A stretch of DNA of 23,768 nt from Treponema sp. UBA4692 (GCA_002404895.1 DHKO01000020.1:52335-76102); one strand, 5' to 3'. Shown: positions 1 to 8,417, counted from the first letter of the stretch. A program made the numbers and translations. The notes: generated by a model not told the origin, from the letters alone.

Positions 1-980
1 GTTGACATTGACCAGTTGTTGTGCTTTCCAGAGCCGTTAAGACCCGCAAACGGCTTTTCGTGAAGAAGACATTCAAGACCGTGGCGCTTTGCGACTTTCT
101 TCATAACTTCCATTGTGAGCTGGTTCTGGTCAACAGAAAGGTTTGTTGTCGAGAAAATCGGAGCCATCTCGTGCTGAGCCGGAGCAACCTCGTTATGCTC
201 TGTCTTTGAAAGAACGCCGTACTTCCACAAAGTGTCGTTCAAGTCTTCCATATATTCAACGATTCTAGGATTAAGAGCCGCAAAATACTGGTCGTCCATT
301 TCCTGTCCTTTTGAAGGCTTAGCTCCAAAAAGAGTGCGGCCAGTCATGCGCAAGTCCTTGCGTTCTGAATAGAGCTTGTGGTCAACAATAAAATATTCCT
401 GCTCAGGGCCTACAGTTGTTGCAACGTGGCTAACGTTCTTTCCGAAAAGCTTGAGAATTCTCTTTGCCTGTTTGTCCAAAGCCTCCATTGAGCGCAAGAG
501 CGGAGTTTTCTTGTCCAAAGCCTCGCCTGTGTAAGAGCAGAAAGCAGTCGGAATACAAAGCGTGTGCTCCTTGATAAAAGGATAAGAAGTCGGATCCCAG
601 ACTGTGTATCCGCGCGCCTCGAAAGTAGCCCGGTGTCCTCCGCTCGGGAAAGATGACGCGTCAGGCTCGCCTTTTACAAGTTCTTTTCCGGAGAAAGACA
701 TGATTACTGTTCCGTCGTCCTGCGGATTTATGAAAGAGTCGTGCTTTTCCGCAGTGATTCCTGTCAAAGGCTGAAACCAATGAGTGTAATGTGTCGCGCC
801 TTTTTCAATCGCCCATTCCTTCATCGCGTGAGCCACAACATTTGCAACATCAAGCGGAAGCGGCGCGCCGTCATCAAGAGTTTTCTTGAGAGCCTTGAAA
901 GTCTCTTTCGGCAGGCGGTCTTTCATTGTCTTCTGGTTGAAAACCAGGCTGCCAAAAACTTCAGGTACATTTGCTGTCAT
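1..980 (-). CDS. glnN: Glutamine synthetase type III, N-terminal part (runs off window)
   Basis: ATP-dependent ligation of ammonia to glutamate, the main ammonium-assimilation step in the cytoplasm. The reading frame is open from ATG 980 to the window edge, giving 326 codons of a family usually about 700 residues long, so the C-terminal half is outside. Seen: VGPEQEYF near residue 190 (metal/glutamate-binding strand), KGQEMDDQYF soon after, and NGSGKHNNWS near residues 314-323, all typical of the GlnN/GSIII class and unlike the shorter GSI. The N-terminal region with FNQKTMKDRLP is also GSIII-like. The start is fixed by AGGAGG about seven bases upstream. The gene has its own promoter (1149-1177) and a structured leader that may attenuate transcription. 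Assignment to GSIII is firm; only the missing half is unchecked. Confidence 0.95.
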   Translation of the reverse strand, partial: MTANVPEVFGSLVFNQKTMKDRLPKETFKALKKTLDDGAPLPLDVANVVAHAMKEWAIEKGATHYTHWFQPLTGITAEKHDSFINPQDDGTVIMSFSGKELVKGEPDASSFPSGGHRATFEARGYTVWDPTSYPFIKEHTLCIPTAFCSYTGEALDKKTPLLRSMEALDKQAKRILKLFGKNVSHVATTVGPEQEYFIVDHKLYSERKDLRMTGRTLFGAKPSKGQEMDDQYFAALNPRIVEYMEDLNDTLWKYGVLSKTEHNEVAPAQHEMAPIFSTTNLSVDQNQLTMEVMKKVAKRHGLECLLHEKPFAGLNGSGKHNNWSMS

Positions 981-1007
981 TTTCCCAACCTCCTTTGAGG
1001 AAAACAA

Positions 1008-1064
1008 AAAGACGCCGAACCGCATATAAAAACGGAAATTTCCGTTATGCAACCCGACGTCTTT
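1008..1064 (-). promoter_or_regulatory. Leader stem-loop 2 of glnN, terminator-like attenuator candidate
   Basis: On the minus strand AAAGACG (1064-1058) pairs perfectly with CGTCTTT (1014-1008). The intervening TCGGGTT/GGTTCGG can pair with two Watson-Crick and five G-U pairs, then GCATA/TATGC closes. An inner self-complementary CGGAAATTTCCG hairpin sits at the tip. The long stem is followed directly by a U-rich run (1010-1001, with one G), the layout of an intrinsic terminator, yet it ends only about ten bases before the glnN ribosome-binding site. That position suits conditional termination or translation control better than a simple gene end. The ligand or protein that would control it is not visible. 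Confidence 0.6.
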
Positions 1065-1100
1065 GTCTAAATTATTTTCTAAAATGTTTAAAACAGAAAA

Positions 1101-1127
1101 GGTCGCAAGAATTCCATTCCTGCGACC
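1101..1127 (-). terminator. Stem-loop 1 with U-tract between the EamA gene and glnN
   Basis: On the minus strand GGTCGCA pairs with TGCGACC, and after one mismatch GAAT pairs with ATTC around a three-base loop. TTTTCTGTTT (1100-1091) follows. It could end the EamA transcript (stop at 1207). It also lies about 15 bases downstream of the predicted glnN start site, so it would be the first structure in that leader. Both roles are possible. Confidence 0.6.
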
Positions 1128-1148
1128 TCATTGCCGTTTGATGTTTAT

Positions 1149-1177
1149 GTTATATCTTTTTTATCGAAAACCGTCAA
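1149..1177 (-). promoter_or_regulatory. Sigma70-type promoter for glnN
   Basis: Minus-strand -35 TTGACG (1177-1172), 17-base spacer, -10 TATAAC (1154-1149). Transcription would start near 1142 and give a leader of about 160 nt before ATG 980, containing both stem-loops. This is the best promoter match between the EamA gene and glnN. Confidence 0.7.
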
Positions 1178-1206
1178 TCAGCTTTAATCCGAATTTTAGA
1201 AAAAAA

Positions 1207-2193
1207 TTACACTTTTGTATTATTTTTCTGATTCTGAGCCTTTTTCTTCTTGAAAATATCGTAAATTTGAGTAATTAAAATCGCGGAAAACATAAGAGCG
1301 CAGCCTGAAATCTCGCGCGCGGAAAGTTTCTCATGAAGAATCACTGCCGCTGACAAAACCGCAAAAACGCTTTCCATGCACATCGCAAGAGGCCCGACCG
1401 CAGGATCGCAAAGACGCTGGCCGAAAATCTGCAAAGTATAGGCGACTCCGCAGCTCATCACGCCGGAATAAAAAATCGGAATGGCGGCAGATTTTATCGA
1501 GCTTATTTTCGGAGACTCGAAAATCAACATCAAAATCAAAGAGACAAATCCTGAGACGAAAAACTGCACGCAGGAAAGCTTCACGCCGTCGCATTTTGGA
1601 GCGAAATTGTCAATGCAAAGAATATGAGCCGTGAAGAAAAACGCGCAGACAAAAGCCTGAATGTCGCCCTTGTTCAGATTTGAAAAGCCAGAGCCTTTTG
1701 CAAAGCTGATAAAATAAAGCCCCAGAAAGCCTAGAAAAATGCTGAGCCAGGACACAGACGAGATTTTTTTTCTAAAGATGACAAGAGAAGCAAGCGGAAC
1801 CAAGAACATATAAGTCGCCGTGATAAAAGCGATTTTTCCCGCCGTGGAATGATAGAACGCAAACTGCTGAAAATTCGCGCCGCCGCACAATACACAGCCT
1901 TGAATCACGCCGTAAAAAAGAGAATTTTTGTTTTTTCTTTTTATTTCAAGAAGTTTCTCGTCAGATTTTCTGGCTTCCAAAGGAAGAGAAAGCCTGTATT
2001 TTCGCTCAGACAGGAAAGTAAAAAAAACGATAGGGAGCAGGCTGATTCCGCCAAGAACCGTCCTTACTCCCTGAAATGTGAACGCATCGATTTTTTCCGC
2101 GCCGTCGCTTTGCGCAACAAAAGAAGTTCCCCAGATAAAAGCGGTCAAAAGCAGGAGAAACAGGCCTTTCAAAGATGTTTGATTTTTCTGCAT
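1207..2193 (-). CDS. EamA/DMT-superfamily transporter
   Basis: Inner-membrane protein of the drug/metabolite transporter superfamily, which commonly exports amino acids or metabolites; the substrate cannot be read from sequence. Its 328 residues form two EamA-type halves. The N-terminal half carries the characteristic helix LLLLTAFIWGTSFVAQSDGA (about residues 13-32) and the C-terminal half has the repeated pattern with CGVAYTLQIFGQR and AVLSAAVILHEKLSA. About ten hydrophobic segments alternate with short charged loops, and the C-terminus is lysine-rich. The ATG at 2193 has no obvious Shine-Dalgarno sequence. The gene lies 127 bases after the cellobiose phosphorylase stop on the same strand, so readthrough from that operon is possible, though a functional link is not evident. 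Confidence 0.88.
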   Translation of the reverse strand: MQKNQTSLKGLFLLLLTAFIWGTSFVAQSDGAEKIDAFTFQGVRTVLGGISLLPIVFFTFLSERKYRLSLPLEARKSDEKLLEIKRKNKNSLFYGVIQGCVLCGGANFQQFAFYHSTAGKIAFITATYMFLVPLASLVIFRKKISSVSWLSIFLGFLGLYFISFAKGSGFSNLNKGDIQAFVCAFFFTAHILCIDNFAPKCDGVKLSCVQFFVSGFVSLILMLIFESPKISSIKSAAIPIFYSGVMSCGVAYTLQIFGQRLCDPAVGPLAMCMESVFAVLSAAVILHEKLSAREISGCALMFSAILITQIYDIFKKKKAQNQKNNTKV

Positions 2194-2320
2194 GCAGACA
2201 ATAATATTGAAAAACGAATTTTCCTGCTATATTGAAACAAATTCCGCAAACAAAACCACAGTCACTCAGAACAAACGTGCGTAATTCTGAAAAAAAACGC
2301 AATTTCAGACTGGAACTTTC

Positions 2321-4795
2321 TCACCCGACAACGGCTTTTATCTTCACTTCCGGAGAATTGTTTTTCGCCTTAACATTAAGACCGTCAAGAATTCCGTTCT
2401 CATCGCATGAAAGAAGAACTTTTCCATTGTTGTTCCTGTTTTCCACTTCAATTATGAACTTTGTTCCGTTGAACTTCCGCGTGATTTCAGCCTTTTTGAT
2501 ATGGCTCGGCAATCGCGGCTCAATGTGAAGCCCTTCATATTCAGGACGCACTCCGCAGATATATCTTGAAAGCGCGACAAAATTCCATGCGGCGGTTCCT
2601 GTAAGCCAGCTGTTTTTCGCCTGCCCGAAATTTCTCGCCTCTTTTCCAGCAATCATCTGGGAATAGACGTAAGGCTCAGTTTTGTGAATCTCGCTGAATT
2701 CCTCAACATAGCTCGGGGCGATTTTTTTGTAATGCTCAAAAGCGTCGTCAGCCCTGCCGTTCAAAGTCTCGCCGATAATCACCCACGGATTGTTGTGGCA
2801 GAAAATTCCGCCGTTCTCCTTGTATCCAGGCGGATAAGACGAGACTTCGCCAAGCTCCACGTGATAATCTTTGTATGCCGGAGACAAAATCACGATTCCA
2901 TATTTTGTGTCCAGATATTTTTTTACGCTGTCGAGAGATTTTTCAGGAAAGCCTTTCTCTGAGCCGATTCTCGCCATCGAGCCGAATCCTTGTGTCTCAA
3001 TGAAGATTTTTCCGTCATCACATTCCTTCGAGCCGACTTTTTTTCCAGAATCATCATAAGCGCGCAAGAACCATTCGCCGTCCCAGCCAGCCGTGCAGAT
3101 TTTCTCCTCCATTTTTTTTGATTCAGCTTCCGCAAATTCGGCTTCTTTTTCATCTTCCATAAGACGGCACATCGAAGCGTAATCTGGAGCGACAAAAACA
3201 AACATTTCGGCAATCATGACAGACTCGGCGTTTTTTCCGTCCTTGTTAGTGCAGGTCTGGAAGGAATCATTCGGATTTGTTGAAAAGCAGTTGAGATTAA
3301 GGCAGTCGTTCCAGTCTGCGCGGCCGATTAAAGGAAGCGAGTGCGGTCCCAAATGGCTTGTGATATATCTGAAAGAACGCCTCAAATGCTCAAAAAGAGT
3401 CGCCGTGTTTTTCTCGTCGTTGTCAAAAGGAACTTGCGTTTTCAAGAAGTCCGCATCGCCGGTCTCCTTGATGTAATTTGAGACTCCGAGAATAAGCCAG
3501 AGCGGATCGTCATTGAAATTCGAGCCGACATCGGCATTTCCGCGCTTTGTAAGCGGCTGAAACTGATGATACGCGCTTCCGTCCTCAAACTGAGTCGCCG
3601 CAACATCAAAAAGCCGGCCGCGAAGCCGTTCTTTAGGCAGACTATGCACAACGCCGAGCATATCCTGGCTTGTATCCCTGAATCCGATTCCGCGCCCGAT
3701 TCCGCTTTCAAAATAAGAAGCCGAGCGCGCAAAATTGTATGTTACAACACACTGATACTGGTTCCACAAAGCCATTCTGTCAAGTTTCTCGTCTCCAGTT
3801 TTCAAAGTGAATTTTGACAGAATCTCGCTCCAGCTTTTCTTCAATTCATCAAAAGCCGCAAGAACTTTTTCCTTTGAATCAAATTTTTCCTGAATTTCCA
3901 GCGCTTTTTTCTTGTTCACAGGATGGCTCGCGCAGTTTGTGCGCAGAAGATTTTTTTCCGCGTCTTTAGAAAAGTCGAATTTTTCATTTTCAGCATTTTC
4001 AACATAGCCGAGCAAAAAGACAAAAGTCCTCTCCTCGCCGGCTTCAAGCTCAAATTCGATTCTATGGCTTGCAACAGGAGACCAGCCGTCAGCCACAGAA
4101 TTTTTTGATTTTCCGTTTTTTACAGACTCTGGATTATCAAGCCCATTGTAAAGCCCCAAGAAAGACTCTCGGTCAGTGTCGAATCCCTGAATTGCAGAAT
4201 TCACTGAATAAAAAGCGTAATGATTTCTTCTTTCTCTGTATTCAGTGCGGTGATAAATGCAGCTTCCTTGAATTTCAACCTCGCCTGTCGAAAAGTTGCG
4301 CTGAAAATTTGTCGCGTCGTCCTGAGCATTGTACAAGCACCATTCCACAAACGACACAAGCGAGATTTTCTTCGCCTTCTCAGAATCATTTTTAAGAGTG
4401 AGCATCTGGATTTCAACATTCTCGCTGTCAGGAACAAAAAAAAGCAGGTCAGACTTCAAGCTGTTTTTTGAGGACAAAAATCTCGTGTAGCCAAATCCGT
4501 GATGACATTCATAAAAGTCAAGCTCCGTCTGACACGGCTGCCAAGCTGGATTCCAAACTGTTTCGCCGTCGGTTATGTAAAAATAGCGTCCGTTTGAATC
4601 GAGCGGAACATTGTTGTAGCGGTAGCGTGTAAGCCGCCGCAATCTTGCGTCCTTGTAGAACGCGTAGCCTCCGGCAGTATTAGATATAATAGAAAAGAAA
4701 TCGTTTTTTCCAAGATAGTTAATCCACGGATAAGGAGTCCGAGGAGTTGTAATCACGTATTCTTTGTTTTTGTCGTCAAAATATCCAAATTTCAT
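2321..4795 (-). CDS. cbpA: Cellobiose phosphorylase, GH94
   Basis: Cytoplasmic phosphorolysis of cellobiose to alpha-glucose 1-phosphate and glucose (EC 2.4.1.20), which saves ATP compared with hydrolysis. At 824 residues it has the usual length. The N-terminus (MKFGYFDDKNKEYVITTPRT, with PWINYLG following) closely resembles clostridial cellobiose phosphorylases from memory. The GH94 core shows GIGFRDTSQD (369-378), TQFEDGSAYHQFQPLTKRG (401-419) and GRADWNDCLN (491-500), whose DWND carries the general-acid aspartate. The end contains WLTGTAAWNF and the LHIEPRLPS strand. GGAG lies seven bases before the ATG. It is the last gene of the sugar-uptake operon, 104 bases after a permease, which fits import of intact cellobiose. 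Another beta-glucoside phosphorylase specificity is possible but less likely. Confidence 0.93.
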   Translation of the reverse strand: MKFGYFDDKNKEYVITTPRTPYPWINYLGKNDFFSIISNTAGGYAFYKDARLRRLTRYRYNNVPLDSNGRYFYITDGETVWNPAWQPCQTELDFYECHHGFGYTRFLSSKNSLKSDLLFFVPDSENVEIQMLTLKNDSEKAKKISLVSFVEWCLYNAQDDATNFQRNFSTGEVEIQGSCIYHRTEYRERRNHYAFYSVNSAIQGFDTDRESFLGLYNGLDNPESVKNGKSKNSVADGWSPVASHRIEFELEAGEERTFVFLLGYVENAENEKFDFSKDAEKNLLRTNCASHPVNKKKALEIQEKFDSKEKVLAAFDELKKSWSEILSKFTLKTGDEKLDRMALWNQYQCVVTYNFARSASYFESGIGRGIGFRDTSQDMLGVVHSLPKERLRGRLFDVAATQFEDGSAYHQFQPLTKRGNADVGSNFNDDPLWLILGVSNYIKETGDADFLKTQVPFDNDEKNTATLFEHLRRSFRYITSHLGPHSLPLIGRADWNDCLNLNCFSTNPNDSFQTCTNKDGKNAESVMIAEMFVFVAPDYASMCRLMEDEKEAEFAEAESKKMEEKICTAGWDGEWFLRAYDDSGKKVGSKECDDGKIFIETQGFGSMARIGSEKGFPEKSLDSVKKYLDTKYGIVILSPAYKDYHVELGEVSSYPPGYKENGGIFCHNNPWVIIGETLNGRADDAFEHYKKIAPSYVEEFSEIHKTEPYVYSQMIAGKEARNFGQAKNSWLTGTAAWNFVALSRYICGVRPEYEGLHIEPRLPSHIKKAEITRKFNGTKFIIEVENRNNNGKVLLSCDENGILDGLNVKAKNNSPEVKIKAVVG

Positions 4796-4899
4796 AAAAT
4801 CTCCAAAAACGCAAAAAGCGTCCTAAAATCTGTTCTGAAAAATCATTAAATTGAAAAATCAGATTTGCAAAGTTTTCAGCAAGAATCTCTTGCCAAAAA

Positions 4900-5748
4900 T
4901 CAGTCTTTGACGCCGCCCATCGTAACTCCGCTGATGATGAACCTTGAGAAAATCAGATAGATTACAAGAAGCGGAATTATCGCGATAAAGACAAGCATAT
5001 AAACCTGCGCAAGGTCGAATTTCATAAAGTCCGCGCTTCTAAGCTGCGCAATAAGAATCGGAATAGTCTTGTTGTTCTTTGATGAAAGAATCAGAGCCGG
5101 CAAAAAGTAGTTGTTCCAGGACGAGACAAACGTGAAAATCGCCTCGACCGCGACTGCGGGCTTAATCATCGGAAGAACAATCAGGTTGAAAGTCATAAAC
5201 TCGTTAGAGCCGTCAATTCGCGAAGCCTCAACAATCGAAGCAGGCAGTGAAGAGCGCAGATACTGAATCATAAAGAAAAACACGACAGGAGACGCAATCG
5301 AAGGCAAAATCAGCGGCAAAAGATTATTCATCAGATGCATTTTTGTGATAAGCTGGACAAATCCCAACGCCGTAACCGGAGCCGGAATCATCATCACAGC
5401 CATAATGACCTTGAACGCAAAATCTCTTCCCTTGAATCTGTAGGCGAAAATTCCGTAGGCCGTCATCGCGGAAAAATAAGTCGCAAGGAAAGCCGAAGCG
5501 AACGAGACAAAAACGCTGTTGAAAAGCGCGCGCAAAACCGGAATATTAGAATTTGAAAAAAGATTCTTCAGATTCGTGAAAAAATTCGTTCCTGGAAGAA
5601 CCGAGAATCCTGCGACAAGCTCGGAATGCATTCTCGTTGAATTCACAATCAGAATCAAAAACGGAACAAGCGAGACTGCGGCAAGAAAAATCAAAAAGAC
5701 ATATGAAAAAATCCGTTTTATAAAAAGTGAAATCTTGTAGCTTTTCAT
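4900..5748 (-). CDS. Sugar ABC transporter permease, MalG/CUT1 type
   Basis: One of two inner-membrane subunits of a carbohydrate importer. It has 282 residues with about six membrane helices: an N-terminal one at about 13-35, then segments near 75-100, 110-132, 142-162, 198-222 and 250-273. The EAA loop that docks the ATPase is seen as EASRIDGSNEFMTF (174-187) followed by LPMIKPA, the CUT1 (MalG-like) form. AGGAG is seven bases before the ATG. It follows the partner permease by 58 bases and precedes the cellobiose phosphorylase, so the likely substrate is cellobiose or short cellodextrins (inferred from context). No ATP-binding subunit is encoded here; a shared MsiK/UgpC-type ATPase elsewhere is the usual solution. 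Confidence 0.92.
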   Translation of the reverse strand: MKSYKISLFIKRIFSYVFLIFLAAVSLVPFLILIVNSTRMHSELVAGFSVLPGTNFFTNLKNLFSNSNIPVLRALFNSVFVSFASAFLATYFSAMTAYGIFAYRFKGRDFAFKVIMAVMMIPAPVTALGFVQLITKMHLMNNLLPLILPSIASPVVFFFMIQYLRSSLPASIVEASRIDGSNEFMTFNLIVLPMIKPAVAVEAIFTFVSSWNNYFLPALILSSKNNKTIPILIAQLRSADFMKFDLAQVYMLVFIAIIPLLVIYLIFSRFIISGVTMGGVKD

Positions 5749-5806
5749 AAATTTCTCCTAAAAGTTCAATGGCAAAAATAAAAGCGCGAAACGGTTTGCT
5801 TTTATC

Positions 5807-6730
5807 TTATTTGCTGAAATTTTCTTTCATCGTGAATTTGTAGACAAAGCCGCTGAAAAATGCCGTAACCGCAAAAATCAAGACAGAAACCGCTCCCGCC
5901 ATTCCATAATTCTTGCTGAAAAGATGCTTGTTCAGATACATAATCAAAGTCATTGAAGTTCTGTCAGGCTGGCCGTAGCCGTTCGTCAAAACCTGCGGAA
6001 CATCGAACATTTGGATTCCGCCGATAAGGCTCGTAATCAGAACATAAACAAAAATCGGCTTGAGCTGCGGAAGCGTAATCTTGAAAAACATTGTCAAAGA
6101 CCCGGCCCCGTCAATTCTCGCCGCCTCAAAAACGCTCTCGTTTATCCCCATAATTCCGGACATCAGCAAGAGAGTCGTGTTTCCGTACCACATCAAAAGA
6201 TTCATCAAAGCGACAAGACCACGCACAGAATTCTTGTTGAACAAAAAACGGTAAGGCTCGGCGTGTCCCATTCCAAGCAAAATGCTGTTTACAGGGCCGG
6301 AGTCGGCAAAAAGCATAAAAAACAGCATTGCGAACGCCGAAGCCATAATCAGATTCGGCATATAAATTACAGTCTTGAAAAACTGCCTGCATTTTAGCTT
6401 AAGCTCATTGTCAGTGAACAAGACCGAAAGAACGAGCGAAAAGACAATCTGAGGAACAAATCCCAAAATCCACATTACAAAAGTGTTCCATGCATATTTC
6501 GGAAGCTCGCTTTCAAAAAAAACAGAATAATAATTTTTAAGGCCGACAAAATTCGGTCCGATTTGCTTTAATCCGTCGCGGTAAGTCTCAAAAAAACTGT
6601 TTCCAATCGTCGTGATTAAAGGAATCAAAGAAAAAACAAGAAAGGCGATAAAAAACGGAGCAATAAAAATATATCCCCAGTAATCGTATTTAACAGTCTT
6701 GTGCCTTTTGGTTCTAGATTTTTTTTCCAT
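5807..6730 (-). CDS. Sugar ABC transporter permease, MalF/UgpA type
   Basis: Second inner-membrane subunit of the presumed cellobiose importer, 307 residues. A basic N-terminus (KKSRTKRHKTVK) precedes the first helix (about 18-42), and six hydrophobic segments are present in all. The EAA docking loop reads EAARIDGAGSLTMFFKITLP (202-221), typical of MalF/UgpA-like CUT1 permeases. GAGGGG precedes ATG 6730 by about eight bases. It lies 209 bases downstream of the binding-protein gene, a gap that contains a hairpin which may lower expression of the permeases relative to the lipoprotein. Confidence 0.92.
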   Translation of the reverse strand: MEKKSRTKRHKTVKYDYWGYIFIAPFFIAFLVFSLIPLITTIGNSFFETYRDGLKQIGPNFVGLKNYYSVFFESELPKYAWNTFVMWILGFVPQIVFSLVLSVLFTDNELKLKCRQFFKTVIYMPNLIMASAFAMLFFMLFADSGPVNSILLGMGHAEPYRFLFNKNSVRGLVALMNLLMWYGNTTLLLMSGIMGINESVFEAARIDGAGSLTMFFKITLPQLKPIFVYVLITSLIGGIQMFDVPQVLTNGYGQPDRTSMTLIMYLNKHLFSKNYGMAGAVSVLIFAVTAFFSGFVYKFTMKENFSK

Positions 6731-6804
6731 TTTTTCGCCCCTCTTCTAACAAAGATTATTTCCGCAGATTCAAAAATCCTTGACTTTCAAATCATAAATG
6801 ACAA

Positions 6805-6835
6805 AAATCGCTGTAAGTTTTATCGCAAGCGATTT
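6805..6835 (-). promoter_or_regulatory. Intercistronic stem-loop between binding protein and permease genes
   Basis: AAATCGCT and AGCGATTT form a perfect 8-bp stem with a 15-base loop, and on the minus strand the descending arm runs into five U residues. It sits in the 209-base gap after the binding-protein stop. Such structures often give partial termination or protect upstream mRNA in binding-protein operons; that role is inferred. Confidence 0.4.
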
Positions 6836-6939
6836 GAGCTTCAGAAGATTTCAAACCGCCTGCGATTTCCGATTTTTCTGATTGAATTCAGACTTCAAAG
6901 CTGCGGAATTTCGTTTTTATTTTCTGCAGTTTTCTGATT

Positions 6940-8289
6940 TTATCTCGACAAGTTCGGATAAAGCTCCAGAGCCGCCGTGTAGAAATTCTCCCAAGCCTTG
7001 TCCTCAGAGACAAAGCCGTTGAAATAATCAGCGAACGCTTTCTGCAGGTTCTCTGTGATTCCCTGATCATACGCAGTCATATTGTCCTTGCTAATGCTCT
7101 TCGCAGAATCCAAGAAAAGCGAGATATGATTCTGGCCGCCGAGAAACTCGTTCTTGTAGTCGCTGGCAGCAACGATTGCCATAGCATCCTCGTTGTTCAC
7201 AAAGTCGCCTTTTTCAAGCGCAATCTGAATCATATTGTCTTTGCTGCAAGTAAGCGCGAACATAACATCGCGGATAAGCTTCACATTGTCAGAGCCTTTC
7301 GCGCCGCAAATCCAAGTTCCGCCCCAGCAGAATCCCTGCGGTCCCTTGCAGAATCCCCAGTCTCCATAGCTTCCGTTTCCAGCTTTCGCAGGAGAATCCT
7401 TGCTTTCGAGAGTGGCAGGAGCAAGACAGAAATCGATGAACCAAGCAGGCCCGAAATATCCGAACACTTTTCCGTCCTTGCTTGCGCCCTGAAAACTTTC
7501 GGCAGACCACAAATTCGCCTTGTTGTTATACCCTTTGTCTGTGTAAAGCTTTGTCTGGGAAATCCAGCGTTTCACCTGCGGATCAATATTGATTTTTCCG
7601 TCAACAACAAAAGGAGACTTCGCGTTGTCTGTGAAAACCCTAAAGTCGTCATCAAATCCTGAAAGCATGAAATATCCTTTTTCTTTAGCCTTGGCAGCAA
7701 CACCGTCAAACAAATCCCAGTTGTCAAGAGCCTTCTGAACTTCCGCCGGGTCATCAGTTCCGAGAACAGCCTTTGCAATCGAGCGTCTGTAGATAAATCC
7801 GCCAGGGCAAGCCTGCCAAGAAACGCCGCGCAGAACGCCTTCAGAATCAGTCATAACATCTTTCGTGTACTTGTACTGCTTTGACAAATCCTCATCCGTA
7901 AGCCCGATTTCGTCCTTTACATCGAGAACCATTCCAGAATCAATATATTTCTTCGCGTAATCCGCCTCCACAAGGAAAATATCGACCCGCTCATCCGCCG
8001 GAAGATTTTCCTGCTGCAAAAGAAGCTCGTCGAGCTTGTTCTGATAAGCATTGTCAAGATTCGGAGTGAGAAGCCAGTTGACTTTCACATCAGACGGCAG
8101 AAGATTTTTCTGCTCAAAATAATTCTTGAACCTGTCCTGAAATTCCTCGTTCCAGACCGCAATATTCAAGACCTTGCCCTCTTTCTCTGCATTTTGAGAG
8201 GAAGCCGAGCCAGATTTTTTGCTGCAAGACGAAAGCGCGAAAAGCGAGACAATCGACAATCCGACCGCAGTTTTGATAAGTTTTTTCAT
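6940..8289 (-). CDS. Sugar-binding lipoprotein of ABC importer (family 1 SBP)
   Basis: Lipid-anchored receptor that captures the sugar outside the inner membrane and delivers it to the two permeases. It has 449 residues: a basic, hydrophobic signal peptide ending in FALSSC, so the acylated cysteine is Cys22, then a Ser/Gly linker and a two-lobed MalE-like body. Visible family features are VLNIAVWNEEFQDRFKNYF near the start, several tryptophan-rich stretches (ANLWSAESFQG; WGGTWICGAKGSDN) suited to stacking on sugar rings, and a hinge-like VFGYFGPAWF. AAGGAGA lies about eight bases before the ATG. It is first in the operon behind a strong promoter. Cellobiose or cellodextrin specificity is inferred from the downstream phosphorylase. 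Confidence 0.92.
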   Translation of the reverse strand: MKKLIKTAVGLSIVSLFALSSCSKKSGSASSQNAEKEGKVLNIAVWNEEFQDRFKNYFEQKNLLPSDVKVNWLLTPNLDNAYQNKLDELLLQQENLPADERVDIFLVEADYAKKYIDSGMVLDVKDEIGLTDEDLSKQYKYTKDVMTDSEGVLRGVSWQACPGGFIYRRSIAKAVLGTDDPAEVQKALDNWDLFDGVAAKAKEKGYFMLSGFDDDFRVFTDNAKSPFVVDGKINIDPQVKRWISQTKLYTDKGYNNKANLWSAESFQGASKDGKVFGYFGPAWFIDFCLAPATLESKDSPAKAGNGSYGDWGFCKGPQGFCWGGTWICGAKGSDNVKLIRDVMFALTCSKDNMIQIALEKGDFVNNEDAMAIVAASDYKNEFLGGQNHISLFLDSAKSISKDNMTAYDQGITENLQKAFADYFNGFVSEDKAWENFYTAALELYPNLSR

Positions 8290-8363
8290 AGAAAATCTCC
8301 TTTTTTATTTGTAAAATCAGCAAGATGCAAAGCACGAAGCGGAAAAAAAACGCACCGCACTTT

Positions 8364-8384
8364 ACGAAAACGTTGTAGTTACAA
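8364..8384. promoter_or_regulatory. Operator-like dyads at the start of the cellobiose operon
   Basis: TTGTA-GT-TACAA (8373-8384) is a perfect 5-bp-arm dyad. It overlaps an imperfect LacI/GalR-like dyad centred on the CG in GAAAACGTTGTA (8366-8377). Both lie over the predicted transcription start and first bases of the transcript, where a repressor would block initiation. No regulator gene is adjacent, so identity is inferred only. Confidence 0.4.
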
Positions 8385-8388
8385 TTAA

Positions 8389-8417
8389 ATTATCATACGT
8401 CTTATTTAATTTGTCAA
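8389..8417 (-). promoter_or_regulatory. Strong sigma70-type promoter of the cellobiose operon
   Basis: Minus-strand -35 TTGACA (8417-8412, full consensus), 17-base spacer, -10 GATAAT (8394-8389, five of six). The predicted start near 8382 gives a leader of about 93 nt before ATG 8289. Confidence 0.8.

Noticed and set aside
741..998. 85-codon plus-strand frame at the start of glnN
   Set aside because: It lies wholly opposite the conserved glutamine synthetase N-terminus and its leader.
2281..2320. Possible terminator just after the cellobiose phosphorylase stop
   Set aside because: The only stem (CTGAAA/TTTCAG) is six A/T-rich pairs and lacks a following U-tract on the minus strand.
7126..7662. 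178-codon plus-strand frame opposite the sugar-binding lipoprotein
   Set aside because: It is antisense to a gene with a complete lipoprotein and binding-protein pattern; no SD or motif supports it.
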